Shown: piece after piece, positions 46,661-58,764 of the stretch
How the letters are laid out: each line of letters starts with the position of its first letter
Position numbering within the stretch: the first letter of the stretch is position 1
Source of the DNA: Girardinichthys multiradiatus
Taxonomy: Eukaryota > Chordata > Actinopteri > Cyprinodontiformes > Goodeidae
Length of the DNA: 64,000 nucleotides
Direction: 5' to 3'
Assembly: GCF_021462225.1 (NCBI RefSeq)
Contig: NC_061806.1
Span: 23,642,144-23,706,143, forward strand
The notes under the pieces: generated by a model
What the model saw: the letters and a program-made list of their open reading frames with translations, nothing else
Told to the model about the DNA's origin: nothing
The model's database searches: none
Translations under genes and position numbers: made by a program

Positions 46661-49199
46661 AAATCTTTCATGATTAGGATGAATCTCTCAGGCAGGCAAA
46701 TCTTTGAGATGGCTGTCGATTTCAGTGATATGTCCTTAGTTTTTTTAATGATTACCACATAACATGTCAAAACACTGAAAGGGAGGCACCTACAGAAGTT
46801 TGTTCCTTCTTTTAAACCACAAACACTAAAATTGACAATGTTGAAAATGAAATAGTTACACACACAACCCATAAAAACCAAAATTCTGGGAACATGTGCT
46901 TTCATCTCCACTCACACAGTGTAGAACTAGATGTGAGACAGCCTGGGAACAACTAGTCCACTAATGATGTCTATCCCATGAGGATTTAGTACCGCACTGA
47001 GGAATGCAGGCCCTCTTCTCTCATGACTGACCTGGTCTGTTACACACAGAGACACAAACACACATGCAGCTTCTTTACCACCTTAGACCTACCCTCTTAC
47101 ACATGCATGAGATCTGATAGAAGATATCCGAAAATAGGGAGCTTGTAATATAGCAGGCATTGCACTAGAAACAAACTTAACAAGCACAGTAGGGAATCTG
47201 ACAGTAATTTCAGATGAGAGCGAGTACAGGCAGGAAGAAGGGAGGAATCGTCTAAAAACCAAGACAAGAAGAAGGAATAAATAAACAATGGCACTAAGGG
47301 CTCAAAGTAAGAAGGAGGGACTGAAACTTAGAAGTGAAGATATGGATGTCAGAGTATTATTTACACGCAAAGTTTGTTCTTGTGATCCAAATGTGAGAGC
47401 CATCTTGAATGAGTGTAACAGGACAGATCTGGTGTCTGAAACAGCCAGACCCCCATCACTGCCTCCTGCTAGCTGCTAGACGTCGTGACTGTCCGTCTCT
47501 GGCAGCAAAATCACTGAGTGAAAGTCTGAGAAAAGCTTTGCAGAGGAAATCTGTTTTTAACCCGATTTGAATCAAAATCAAATTCTGCTAATATGTGGCA
47601 TCTTGATGAGTTTCCCGTTTTATGGGCACCAACAATCAATAATTTAACAACAATCAATAATTTAACAATTTCTATAATATTTATATTTTAAATTCAACAG
47701 GTTTGTTTTGTTTCTAGTGAGAATGTTGGACAATTTAACCAGATGGTGAAATCAGCAAACATGAAACCCAATAATACAACCATGCTAGAAGCTTTGTGAT
47801 GTCATGCTAATCTTCTAATAAATTGGTTTTTGACAACATTCAACGGCTGGTCAATATATTAGTTAATCCATTAGCATAATACCGTTTGCTAAGCAGTGCA
47901 AATGCTAATTGGTAGCTTTGCTACTAAATAGTGTCACATCAGCCTAAATGTGTAGCTGATGGCAATTAATGTTCATAACAGCTTGGCTCCAAAAGATCAC
48001 TGAAGATCTTTGATGATGAAAACTGGCCACCGTAGTCCTCTTCACAAACTGCTTCCATGTCTTTTGTTGTTGCTAATGACTCCAGAAATCAGTGCAGTGT
48101 TCTCATACATGGTTCAAATATTTTAGGACAGTCATACAAAAACAAAAAATGGGACACAAAGGGACACACTGAAAGAAACTTGAAACATTGTCTTTTGTGA
48201 TGTCACCAGAGTGATGTGCACATAAAGTTTGGGGGGTGGGGGGGATTCTATTGATCAGTAGAAAAACTGACCATGACATTTTGTTTGACTGATTCTAAAA
48301 TAAAAATAGGGCTGGGAACTTCAAATTCATATTGAGATTATTTAAATCAATCCTTGGAGTTGTCACATGGATGCATCCTAAGTCAAGCAGTTTATAGTTT
48401 GTGGTGTGCATAAGCAGAGCTGCTTGGTGGTAATTGTTACAAGCTTTATGTAGTATGATCTGCTTGCAAACATTCCCTCTTAAATGACAACTGTAACTGC
48501 TGTGCAGCCATCTTTTGAAATAAAACTGGGCCTCTGGTAGTTGTCCTAGAGTCAGCCATGCAGAGCACTATGTCACAGCCATCATGCATGCTGAATGCCT
48601 TCTACTTCTTTGTTTTGGAAAATGTGGCAGGGGTTGCCATGGAGCCTCTGTTTGATCTTATGTAATTAAACAGGCTCACTGATTGCACAACGCTTCTCCT
48701 GGCTCATCTCCGTCAGCCTGCAGCTGTGGACATCTCATCAAACAGCACATTAACCAGTGCAATGATTTGTCCTTACATGGCCCAAGGTGGATGGAGAGGG
48801 TGGAGAAAAGTGGAGGGGCAGCAGAGGGCTAAGGATCATCTCATGATTTAATAAAGCTTAGGTTTTCTAAGTGAATCATTTTTTGCCTCAAAACCATAGA
48901 TCTGCCAACAATGCGCTTTGACTACTAACTAACCTTCAGTATTTTATGTACATCCATCCATCCTCGGGTCATTGCGTCATTTTGAGCCTGAGCAACCTTA
49001 GGCTTTTTTTCTGTATATTTGCTTAAAAATATTTATAGTCACAGATTAAAGTTTTTCAGGACTTGCTTATAAAATGTAGTTGCTTATTTAGGCTCACTCT
49101 TGCTTGTCATGTCTCAGTCTATTCAAGGAACAAAACTGATTTGTCTGAGTGCAGCATCCGCCACCCACAGCAGCCTCTGCCTCTGACTGGGAAAATATA
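46661..49199. other. intergenic, possible conserved block at 48540-48860
   Basis: No gene recognised. 48540-48860 is GC-balanced and non-repetitive. A GGGGGG run lies at 48231-48244. Confidence 0.35.
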
Positions 49200-49209
49200 A
49201 TACCACCAG

Positions 49210-49243
49210 GCACTAAAGTGATTCCTAGAAATCACTTTAGTGC
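49210..49243. repeat. perfect hairpin, 14-bp stem, 6-nt loop
   Basis: Arm GCACTAAAGTGATT, loop CCTAGA, exact reverse complement. Confidence 0.9.
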
Positions 49244-49257
49244 TAATGACACTTTAG

Positions 49258-49290
49258 CTGCTAATGACCTAATAATTAGGTCATTAGCAG
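49258..49290. repeat. perfect hairpin, 16-bp stem, 1-nt loop
   Basis: Arm CTGCTAATGACCTAAT, central A, exact reverse complement. The right arm belongs to the MITE; the left arm is extra. Confidence 0.9.
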
Positions 49291-49420
49291 GATTCTGGAG
49301 AACTTGACTGCATACTCAGGAGGTAATTCGGCCGTAGATTCAGGTGTGTTGAACCAGGGAGACATCTAAAAATTTGAGGACACAGGCCCTTGAGGACTGG
49401 AGTCATCCCTGATCTACAAT

Positions 49421-49577
49421 GTGCAATGGCCCACTACAAAAATATTCAGCATAAAAACTCAATGATTCTGCTGTCACTGGACTGAAATTACACAACAACT
49501 GGGTGCGTGGGAACCACTTTATAGCAGGTAAAGTAACTTCAGGCAAATTTATGCTGGATGTTTTAAATGTTTTAGGT
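49421..49577. other. spacer between MITE and Tc1
   Basis: No feature recognised. Confidence 0.4.
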
Positions 49578-49579
49578 TA

Positions 49580-50689
49580 CAGTGCCTTGCGAAAGTACTT
49601 GGCCCCCTTGAACTGGTCAATCTCTTGCCACATTTCAGGCTTCAAACATAAAGATATAAAATTCAAATATTTTGTGAAGAATCAACAACAAGTGGGACAC
49701 AATCGTGAAGTGGAATGAAATTTATTGGATGTGTCAAACTTTTTTAACTAATAAAAAACTGAAAAGTGGGGCGTGCAATATATCTCCATATAAATGCACC
49801 TGCTCTGTGATAGTCTCAGGGTTCTGTTCAAAGCGCAGAGAGCATCATAAAGACCAAGGACCACACCAGGGAGGTTCGAGATACTGTTGTGGAGAAGTTT
49901 AAAGCTGGATTTGGATACAAATCAGATGAAACCAAAATCAAACTGTTTGGCCACAATGCAAAACGATATGTTTGGCGTAAAAGCAACACAGCTCATCACC
50001 CTGAACACACCACCCCCACTGTCAAACATGGTGGTGGCAGCATCATGGTTTGGGCCTGCTTTTTGTCAGCAGGGACAGGAAAGATGGTCAAAATTGATGG
50101 GAAGATGGATGGGTCCAAATACAGGACCATTCTGGAAGACAACCTGTTGGAGTCTGCAAGAGACCTGAGACTGGGACGGAGATTTTTCTTCCAACAAGAC
50201 AATGATCCAAAACATAAAGCCAAATCTACAATGGAATGGTTCACAAATAAACGTATCCAGGTGTTGGAATGGCCAAGTCAAAGTCCAGACCTGAATCCAA
50301 TCGAGAATCTGTGGAAAGAGCTGAAGACTGCTGTTCACGAGCGCTCCCCATCCAACCTCACTGAGCTCCAGCTGTTTTGCAAGGAAGAATGGACAAGAAT
50401 TTCAGTCTCTCGATGTGCAAAACTGATAGAGACAAACCCCAAGCGACTTGCAGCTGTAATTGCAGCAAAGGGTGGCGCTACAAAGTATTAACGCAAGGGG
50501 ACCGAATAATATTGCACGCCCCACTTTTCAGTTTGTTATTTGTTAAAAAAGTTTGACACATCCCATAAATTGTATTCCATTTCACGACTGTGTCCCACTT
50601 GTTGTTGATTCTTCACAAAAAATTTGAATTTTATATCTTTATGTTTGAAGCCTGAAATGTAGCAAGAGGTTGACCAGCTCAAGGCACTG
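49580..50689 (+). mobile_element. Tc1-type transposon, internally deleted
   Basis: Starts CAGTGCCTTGCGAAAGTA and ends with the inverted form (AAGGCACTG), with about 200-bp inverted ends and TA at both flanks (49578-49579, 50690-50691). A deletion removed the N-terminal part of the transposase gene, joining GGATTTGGATACAA to ATCAGATGAAACC at about 49921. Confidence 0.92.
49889..50491 (+). pseudogene. Tc1 transposase catalytic core, N-terminus deleted
   Basis: A 200-codon frame opening at a chance ATG (MEKFKAGFGYK) fused to the catalytic core. Asp13 (SDETK), Asp104 (QQDND) and Glu139 (NPIENLW) are all present, with 34 residues between the last two. The paired-like DNA-binding domains are gone, so it should not recognise its ends. 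No stop or shift is left in the core, and it ends KGGATKY like intact family members. Confidence 0.9.
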
Positions 50690-50691
50690 TA

Positions 50692-52739
50692 AAATTGCGA
50701 AAATATGAAATAACTTCACTTCCCTTAAGGCTCATTTCAGCGACCCTAAAAAAGAATTCCAGCAGCTTGTATCCAGGATGTTCATTTGTTTTTGTCCTTT
50801 GACCCCAGTGTTTTTTATGTTACAGATCCTCCATTAATGTTCATTTTCTTTTTATAATGGTACCTTGTTGGACATTGTCTTATCTGCAAAGTCATAACAT
50901 TTTACGTTTACAAGTGATTTTTGTCTTTACCCAAGTAATGTTCTTGAACTTTAAAAATAATTTCCAGTGGTGTAGATATTTCTTTTGAAAAACAAAAACA
51001 AGAAAAGTACAAATGAAAATACTGAAAAGCCCTCTGACCAGTTAACTTATATCTTTTGCGATGTCACCAGAAGCATGTTTGCAGGAAGCTCGCTTTTTGG
51101 AGGGCAGGTTTTACCTTAATTTAATGTCAATTTATAACAAAATAGCAATTTAAATACAAAACCTCACCACAACAGCTTGTTCAGTAAGTAAGACACTGTA
51201 TCTAAAATGAGTTTGATTGATTTTACAGTAAAGGTAAATTTTTTTGACATCTTCACAAACTGTCCAGGGATCTTCATGGATTGTTCACTTTGGTGGAGCA
51301 TAAAATTGAGTGAATTTAAAGGTGGGTGGCAAATAAAAACCATGCTCCCTGGGTGTTGAAGGGTCTAGTAACTGTTTCATTTTCTCTGACTGTAGTGTAT
51401 GTCTGCCTTTATTCTCCTGTAAGTGTGAACTATAAACTGGATCAGATAATTATAACCCGGGCTTTCCAGTGAAGGTATTCCCACAACTGCTGGACTTGTT
51501 TTTTCAGCCTGATGATGCAATAGCCCAACAGTTAGATCTGTTTCCAAATAAAAACCATTACATGTAATTTAGCTGCTGTACCTCAAGGGATTTCCCCATT
51601 TCTTGCTTGTAAATCCAAGACAGACATTTTATCTGAAGCAAGTCGGAGGAGAGCACCCTAATTAAGATATTTATAAATTTATACAATTAAGTAAATTTTG
51701 CATTAAGCACCCTCACATTTTTACAGGCCAGTAAGCAGGGTTTTCCTATGCAGCTGATTTCTATTTGTTTTATGGATTAATTAAATCATTGGAAACAGTG
51801 TGTAGGAGAGCTGATGTCCAACTAATGTGAGGGGCCGTTAAAGTGAACAGAATGGAAAAAACAACCTTTCAGTGCAGTAGATAACCTCTGCTTGCTTTTT
51901 GAAACTGTGCTCACTGCAGTTTGCCGTATATCTGAAGTTTAGAAGTGCTGGTTGCTGAAAAGTTGTGCAACTGTGGCCTAATTGCCCAAAGCAAATAGCT
52001 ACATTCTAAGGAAGCATGTTTTTTCATGCAATTTTTCCTCTCTCTCTATTTTCTACCAGGGTCATTTAATGTTAATAAACAGGGTGTGGCTGATTTTTGT
52101 CTTCCATCTGAGACTGAACCACATATTGTAAGGCATTCCTTTTTTAAAACCACCTCCCTAAAAAAGGGCACATATATGAATCATCCACCTTTTTAACAGT
52201 GTTTCAATCATAGTGTTAAATGACAAGTGGCTAGTAGTTCTTAGAATATTTGAAAGGTCATCAGGTTTCCAGAAATGCCTTAAAAATAGGACCTGTCTTA
52301 TCTTGTGAGAGCCTAAGGATTCCTGCATAAACACAACCTCTGGAACCTATGGGTTTCTGCTTAGAAACTAAACTACAAACTATAGACAGTTTTATCAAAA
52401 AAAATCAATGCCTGCTGTAGAGCTGTGCTTAACAATATACAGTCATGTTAACTTAGAATATGTGTTCTGATGAGGCACGTCTGTCAGAATAAAAGTATTA
52501 ATTGAAAATAACCTTTAAGCAGGTATTAAACATTATTTTAATTAAGCCCATATTTCTGCATTAAAAATGTTTTTCATTGTTCTGATGTAATATTCTAATC
52601 TTAAATATATCATTAGCTGTAAGCAGACAATCATAATAATTAACAGAAATAAAAGGTTGAAAACAGCAGTCTGTGTGTGATTAATCTGTAAAATGTGTTT
52701 CACTTAGGGAATTTAGCTACTGATATAAATTTCAGTAGT
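50692..52739. other. intergenic, nothing recognised
   Basis: AT-rich, no open frames of interest. Confidence 0.4.
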
Positions 52740-53130
52740 GTTCTAATTTATTGAATGGGTCTGTAGAAGATGAATAAACCAACATCGAGAATAAAAAGCT
52801 GGAAGGTGTGGCATGCATTTGTATTCACCCCTGCTGAGTCAGTTACTTTGTAGGACCACATTTTGCTGCAGTTACAGCTGTTGGTCTTTTGGGGTATGTC
52901 TCTACCTGCTTTGAGCATCTACAGACTGGAATTTGCCCCATTCTTCTTTACATACCAGTGTTATATTTGCCATACTTTTTTTATTTTAATTAATTAATTT
53001 CCCTCCCTACTTCACAATGTTACTCTCCTGATGTTGGTCTAACATGCAAAACCCTAATAAAACATTGAAGTTTGCGGTTGTAACATGACAAAATGCAAAC
53101 ACGTTTAAAGGGTGTAAATACTTTTACAAG
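52740..53130. mobile_element. Tc1-type MITE or relic
   Basis: GGTGTGGCATGCATTTGTATTCACCCC near one end and AAAGGGTGTAAATACTTTTAC at the other are Tc1-type tips. The interior (TTTGCTGCAGTTACAGCTG) is non-coding and a deletion is apparent at about 52975. Confidence 0.65.
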
Positions 53131-53974
53131 AAAACGGCTACTAAGAAAGCCATAAATCTAAATGATTTAACTCATTTATTTGAACCTGCAGTAAAACATG
53201 ACTGAACTCAGCACACAGGAAAGAGGAACACCTGTGTTGAAACACAAATACAGCGGACAGATGTTTCAGTCACAAGGTAACCCTGTCCGCAAAGAGCTAT
53301 GCAGTGCTGTTTGAGAATACATGGCTGTGTGTTTGAATGAAATTGTAAGGGTTATTGTCCTCTGTGCCTTCCTGGTAAAGCTCTGTTTACTGACAGAATG
53401 TTAGGCTGAGGGTTTTTTACAGAAGGCTCAGGCCAGCTGATGTGAGTGTATGTGTGGGAGTTCTGGGGAACACCGACTGGGTTTTGATTTCAGATCACTA
53501 TTTCCTCTTACTCTGTGAGAATAAGGCCACTAAAGGGCAGTGACTTTGTGCAGTATGTGTAACTGATTCCCAGCCTGTGGCAATGCTGTGTTTACTAGTC
53601 AGTCAGTATAGGACAGATTGTAGAATGATGATTCTACAGCTGGATGGCCTAAAACCAATGATAGCTTGACCTGGTTTTCATGCAATAACTCCTTCAAATA
53701 AATTCTCACCACGAACTTAACCAGTAGTTCTGCTCTCCAGTTCCATAAAAACTGGCCTTTTTGGCTCTGTTTGATTGCTATTTTAGGCTAGTAAATATAA
53801 ACATATTTCTATTTAAGACAAACATAAGATTAATCTAATATTTTTGTAAGAGAAAATATTTCAGGTGACATAAATTCCTTACACTTTCTTTGGTTTAATT
53901 TTATAGTTTACTGCTCATATGTCCAGCCCATTATTCTCATTTTACCAGCAATACACACAATGACAATACTATAA
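53131..53974. other. intergenic, nothing recognised
   Basis: Nothing recognised. Confidence 0.4.
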
Positions 53975-54430
53975 AGCATGTTCTCCAACACAAGAACCAT
54001 CAACAATGGCAGCCCCCAGGGGTGTGTTCTCTTCCCATTCCTCATTTCTTTGAACACAAATAACTGCTATTCAGCAGACTTATCTCTGAAACTCCTAAAG
54101 TTTGCAGATGATGCTACTGTTAGTGGCCTGATCCGGACAATGACAAGTCTGCATACAGACAGGAGGTGGATCGGCTGGTCCTCTGATATGGTCAGAAGGG
54201 CCTGGAACTTTACCCACAATGCTGTGTGATCACTTCCAGTTAATTGGAACCACCCTTTCTGGCCTGAGATGGTCCTCACACATGGACACTGTTTAGAAGG
54301 AGGCCCAGCAGAAACTGTACTTCCTGCGGCCACTCAAGAAGTACTACCTTCTACAGGAGCTGCTGATCATCTTCTACACTGTAATTATTCAATCTGTCTT
54401 GTGTTTGTCCATCACTGTGTGGTACTTTGT
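53975..54430 (+). mobile_element. LINE reverse-transcriptase fragment
   Basis: GSPQGCVLFPFLISLNTN (54010 onward) and LLKFADDATVSGL (54090-54130) are RT motifs with the catalytic ADD, followed after a deletion by a WSSHMDTV...QQKLYFLRPLKKYYLLQELL region. L2/Rex-type; broken. Confidence 0.8.
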
Positions 54431-54889
54431 TACTGAAAGGGTTGATATTTTTCAGCCATTTTGTTCTAGTTTTACTGGATTATTACCGTATTTAAAGACA
54501 CAGCTTTGAAGTCAGTTAGAACTGTGGCAGTTCCTGCATGAATCCCCTGGGCAAGCCTCTCCATCTGCTGCCCCAGCAGCAAATGTGGCTGCCTACCCAA
54601 CACAAAGGGGTGCCTGCACATGCAGAAAAGCAATTTAAATCTGGTTCAGGCCACAAATGACAGATAAATACACTATTTATTAATATACGGTGCTTGTGCA
54701 CTCATCTTAGTCGTAGTGCCACCCAGGGCGGTAGGACACCACATTGTTTGGATTGCACTTTCCTAAGCAACAACATAAACCTGTGTGTACCTTGTGTTAT
54801 GAGGAAGTAAGATAATCATCTTTTCAATGGTTCTTGTTTGCCCAGTCGAACAGTGTTTACTCTTGAAATGTTCCTAATCATTGTAGACA
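54431..54889. other. intergenic
   Basis: No feature recognised. Confidence 0.4.
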
Positions 54890-55880
54890 CACAATATTGT
54901 AGGAAAATGCACCCAGGATTCATTTTCAAGAGGGCTGAGGTTGGGAGATTTCCAAAAGGATAATGTCAGTCAGCTTTATCGATTCTTAACCTAGTTTTAA
55001 TTTGTGTTTGGGATCAGTGTCCTCTCAGAACATCTAGTTTTGTGCAGATTTCGACCTGCTATCGATCTGAGGTGAAGTTGACTCATTTTCAGGTTGTCGT
55101 CTTGTTTTCATCATTCCACCTGTATCATGCATCAGTACCACTTTATTCAGTTATTCACCACACAGCTTGATTCTGCCACCACCATGCTTGACATTTGGTG
55201 GAGTGTTCATAGGTGTGGAAACCTCACCTTGACTCCAACAAACATACTTGTTGTTGCTGTGGCCAAATAGTTTGAGCATAAAACTTTTCTCCAGAAGACA
55301 TTTGAAATGCCCGTGTGAGCATCTGAAAACTTCAGAAATAGCTGACAGTGTTGATTTTGGATCAGGTGCTTTTGTCTCACCCATTGGTGATAAACTCCCT
55401 TTCCTGTTGACATTGACAATGGGATTCCAATATCTTCAAGATAATCAATCAGTTAATCAAGGACTTTTCATACAGCCAAGTGTAATTCAATGTGCTTTAC
55501 AGAGGTTAAAAAAAAGAGGACAAAAATAAAAGCACTAGAGACACACACAAAAAATTATCAAACTAAATAAACAGACAGACAAAACAAATAATGATATTGG
55601 CAACAAAACAGTTGTGAATTTAAAGAGAGGAATACATCAATCAATCATAAGGGATCAGAAAAGTTTATGGTAGTCTTGAGCCTTGGCTTGTTCTTGAACA
55701 TCCTGACCAATTTCCTTTAATCTGGAGTGGGACAAACTGGGTCAGATGGTTGAAACGGGGACATAGTTTAATGCTCCAACAGGACATGAACCGCAGACAC
55801 ACTTCAAAACTGGATTTTGAGAAGGTTAAGCAGGCAGCATTAAGCCTAATTTTGCTAAGGAGCTTTTATATAAATACTAA
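54890..55880 (-). mobile_element. mariner/Tc1-like relic with an inserted repeat
   Basis: Minus strand; same family as 28690-29640 (GTGTTTGGGATCAGTGTCCT, CTTGATTCTGCCACCACCAT, GACCAATTTCCTTTAATCTG). An AT-rich insertion at about 55436-55670 (AATCAATCAGTTAATCAAGG...) interrupts it and has words of a common teleost repeat end. Confidence 0.6.
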
Positions 55881-55989
55881 TAGGGGTGTGTGAATATATT
55901 TGAGCTTGTATGTACAATTTTAACCCTGTGTGTGTTTTAGACACCCACAATTATTTCAAACCTGTTCACCAAATTCCTGTTGTTCATTA

Positions 55990-56250
55990 CAGAGGCTCAG
56001 TGGGAAGAGTAGACATCTTGCAATCCGAAAGTTGTGGGTTCAATTCCAGCCTCCTCCTGCCACATGTCGATGTTCCCCCTGGGCGAGGCACTTAGCATAA
56101 AGTTGCCTACCAATCTGCGTATCGGTGTATGAATGTGTGAGCATTTGTGAATGTGGTTTGGTGAATGTGGCTCTAGTGTAAAGCACTTTCAGTGGTCGGT
56201 TTGCCTGGAAAAGCACTGTAACGTCAGTCCATCTACCATTACTAAATGTT
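55990..56250 (+). mobile_element. tRNA-derived SINE
   Basis: Box A-like GGCTCAGTGGGAAGAG and box B-like GGTTCAATTCC (56037-56047) at tRNA spacing, then a conserved body (CTCCTCCTGCCACATGTCG, GTAAAGCACTTTCAGTGGTC) and a 3' end GCACTGTAACGTCAGTCCA. Pol III-type promoter boxes are degenerate. Confidence 0.7.
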
Positions 56251-57177
56251 GTTCCAGACTGGAAAAAGTTATTTTATATAATTACAAAAAAAAATTTAAT
56301 TATAAAAATTAATATAACAATAATGTGCTTGATGCATGTATATTAACTACTGACTGGAACTGTAGACTCCCCATAAAGGGCAGCCTACGTTCATATTGGT
56401 GATTTTAAGCTAACAAATGCTTTTTCAACAGAAAAGGTCTTCTATTAAATGACTACATCAAATTTTAAGGTTTCGGGAAATATGTGTTTGGATGTGGATA
56501 TATAATTTGGCCTGAAAGTTATTCTAATTCTTTGAAATCTTTGTGTGTCTTTGTGATTGTTTACAAAGAGGCTTTTTCTTGGCTTTCATGAAATGCTAAT
56601 TACAGGTTACTCGTCTAAACTCAGGGTTGCACGCCACATTTTCAATTATTCAATGCATGATGTAAATGTCTTGTATGTAACCCACTCCAGCAGTGAATCC
56701 CGAGGTCACATTTTAATTGGCTGAAGCAACAGCTCCAATCCTCTCATATTCCCTATAATGATGGGTTTCCGAGCAAAGCAAATTCCTAAACCACCCGTTT
56801 GTCACTTGACTCATCTCACCCTGTTCGGTCCTTTGTCTGCCAGCCCCATGCGAGGCATAACCAGCACACAGTAGAGCCTTTGAAATAAGAAAATTTGAAA
56901 TGTAAAAATGTTCTCTTTTATTATTATTATTTTTTTATTAATGCCCCAGACGACACAGTGTGGAGGAGTGTTGGTTTCTTTTTTTTTTAATAAAAAGCAT
57001 GTTTCAGGTCGAAACAGGCCATTTCCTTTCATACATTTCAGTGTTGGTGAAAACACAGGCATGTCTGAATAATCAAAGCTCTCTTCACAAGGCAACGGTC
57101 ACTTGAAAGCAAACATTATTTACCTCTGCGCTTAAAAACAAACTGTTAATCTATTTAAAAGGAAAGTTAATAAGGAA
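56251..57177. other. intergenic, possible conserved block at 56560-56830
   Basis: 56560-56830 is non-repetitive with CATGAAATGCTAATTA, CAATTATTCAATGCATGATG and TTTTAATTGGCTGAAG. No gene seen. Confidence 0.3.
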
Positions 57178-57520
57178 AGAAAATTTGTTAGAGGCTGTGA
57201 AAGACTTAAGACTGGGATGGTGCATTAGCATAAGGTTGTTGTCCTGTTCCAGCAGGACAACAACCTTAAACATACAGCCAGAGCTACAATGGAATGGTTT
57301 AGAACAAAGCATATTCATGTGTTAGAATGGCCTAGTCAAAGTCCAGACCCAAAGTCCAGAATATGTTGCAAAATTAAAAAATGTGTGGTCACAGAGGCTC
57401 TCCATCCAATAACACTGAGACAGCTTGCAAAGAAGAATGGACAATATTCAGTCTCTGGTTGTGCAAAGCTGGTTGAGACAAAAGACAATCTGGTGCTTGC
57501 ATAGTATATTAGGTGTTTTG
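57178..57520 (+). mobile_element. Tc1-type relic with internal hairpin
   Basis: GTTAGAGGCTGTGAAAGACT, CAGCAGGACAACAACCTTAA, GAGCTACAATGGAATGG, GAATGGCCTAGTCAAAGTCC, CTCTCCATCCAATAAC and AAGAAGAATGGACAATATTC follow the Tc1 order through the second catalytic residue and beyond. Confidence 0.8.
57232..57267. repeat. perfect hairpin, 15-bp stem, 6-nt loop
   Basis: Arm AAGGTTGTTGTCCTG, loop TTCCAG, exact reverse complement. The right arm and loop are normal Tc1 sequence; the left arm is foreign to Tc1. Confidence 0.92.
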
Positions 57521-58021
57521 GGTTAGATGTATTGATTTTGAGATTAACAATGGTGTCATTTCACCACCATGTGGCCTTTTCCCCTGACCTCCCCTTTCTG
57601 TGTGAAGTTTGCTTTGTCCTTTGGTTTAAGAAGAAAAGCCCACTGAGTTTTCTCCCATCACACTTTCAATTCTTTACAGTTGGCTGCAATGTTTTCTGTG
57701 TTTCTGGCAAACAAATAGTCGGTCACAATCTGCTAACCTGATTTTGGTTACTTCGAGGCACAATTTCTTTCTCCCTGAAGATAAGATGGGTTGGATACAT
57801 CATCTTCCACATTTAGTAGCATGTAAAGGGACAACCAGGCAAAGATCCACAAAATTATTAAGCAGTGAAATAAATATTTATGTGATAATTAAATTAAATT
57901 TAAAATTATTCATAAATAAATATGTTAACTTATAAAATCTATAATAAAAATAATTTGAAAATATTAATTGAAACATTTAATTTTCCAAATATGTTAAATT
58001 ACTCGTATTACTCCCGCTTCA
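57521..58021. other. intergenic, AT-rich
   Basis: 57840-58000 is extremely AT-rich; nothing recognised. Confidence 0.4.
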
Positions 58022-58318
58022 TCCAGTCGAGGGGGGCAGCAGACTCAGTAACAACACCCAGATGTCCCTCTCCCCAGACACCTCCTCCAGCTCCTCCAGG
58101 GGGAGCCTAAGGCATTCACAGGGTCGCCGAGAGACATAGTCCCTCCAGCGTGTCCTGAGCCGTCCCCTGGGCCACCTCCCAGTGGGACGTGCCTGGAAAT
58201 GGAACACCTCCCGAGGAAGACGTCCAGGAGGCATCCGGTCAACTGGCTCTCCTCTCGATGTGGTGGAGCAGCGGCTCTACTTCAAGCCCCTCCTAGATGG
58301 CTGAGCTCCTCCACTTGA
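58022..58318 (-). mobile_element. LINE 3' fragment (same group as 15033-16724)
   Basis: The minus strand translates to PGRLPREVF, ARPTG-WPRGRLRTRWRDYVSR and LPLEELEEVSGERDIWVLLL, the C-terminal tail of the LINE at 15033-16724. No RT core is left. Confidence 0.85.
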
Positions 58319-58387
58319 GGATGTTAAAATAAATTATTACTATGTTTATTTCAGAATTTATTTTAATATTTAATTGACTAGAAATTA

Positions 58388-58468
58388 TTTAATTCAATTC
58401 AATTCCGTTTTATTTATATAGCGCCAATTCACAACACATGTTGTCTCAAGGCACTTTAAAAAGTCATT
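58388..58468 (+). repeat. short interspersed repeat fragment
   Basis: AATTCAATTCCGTTTTATTTATATAGCGCC...GTTGTCTCAAGGCACTTTA, a frequent teleost repeat end. Confidence 0.5.
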
Positions 58469-58764
58469 GATTAATTATGCCACTAATGTAAGTCCCTGTT
58501 TTAATTAAAAAATCCAATTATTTTGATATGTAGTTAAGTGTTTCATCATCCTGTACAGCTGCACATATTTTTTTCTGTTAGCCTTAGTCAGAAAAATCAG
58601 TGAATGAGGCTCACACAGCTAAAGTTAAGATATCAGGGTTTGTTTTGAATGGCCACAATGACAGTTTGACTTATTGATAGTGGACTGCAACACAGGAAAT
58701 AATTACATATGATTTCAAAATGTATTTAACACTTATTAAATTATTTAATAATGTTTTCAATAGG
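58469..58764. other. intergenic
   Basis: No feature recognised. Confidence 0.4.

Larger units (their letters stand above)
49200..49420. mobile_element. MITE fragment carrying two hairpins
   Basis: AGGTCATTAGCAGGATTCTGG, GAGGTAATTCGG, AGATTCAGGTGTGTTGAACC and CCTTGAGGACTGGAGT are words of a widespread fish MITE (GGGCAACTCCAG tips). A second fragment is at 63318-63480. Two perfect hairpins sit at its left edge. Confidence 0.6.
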
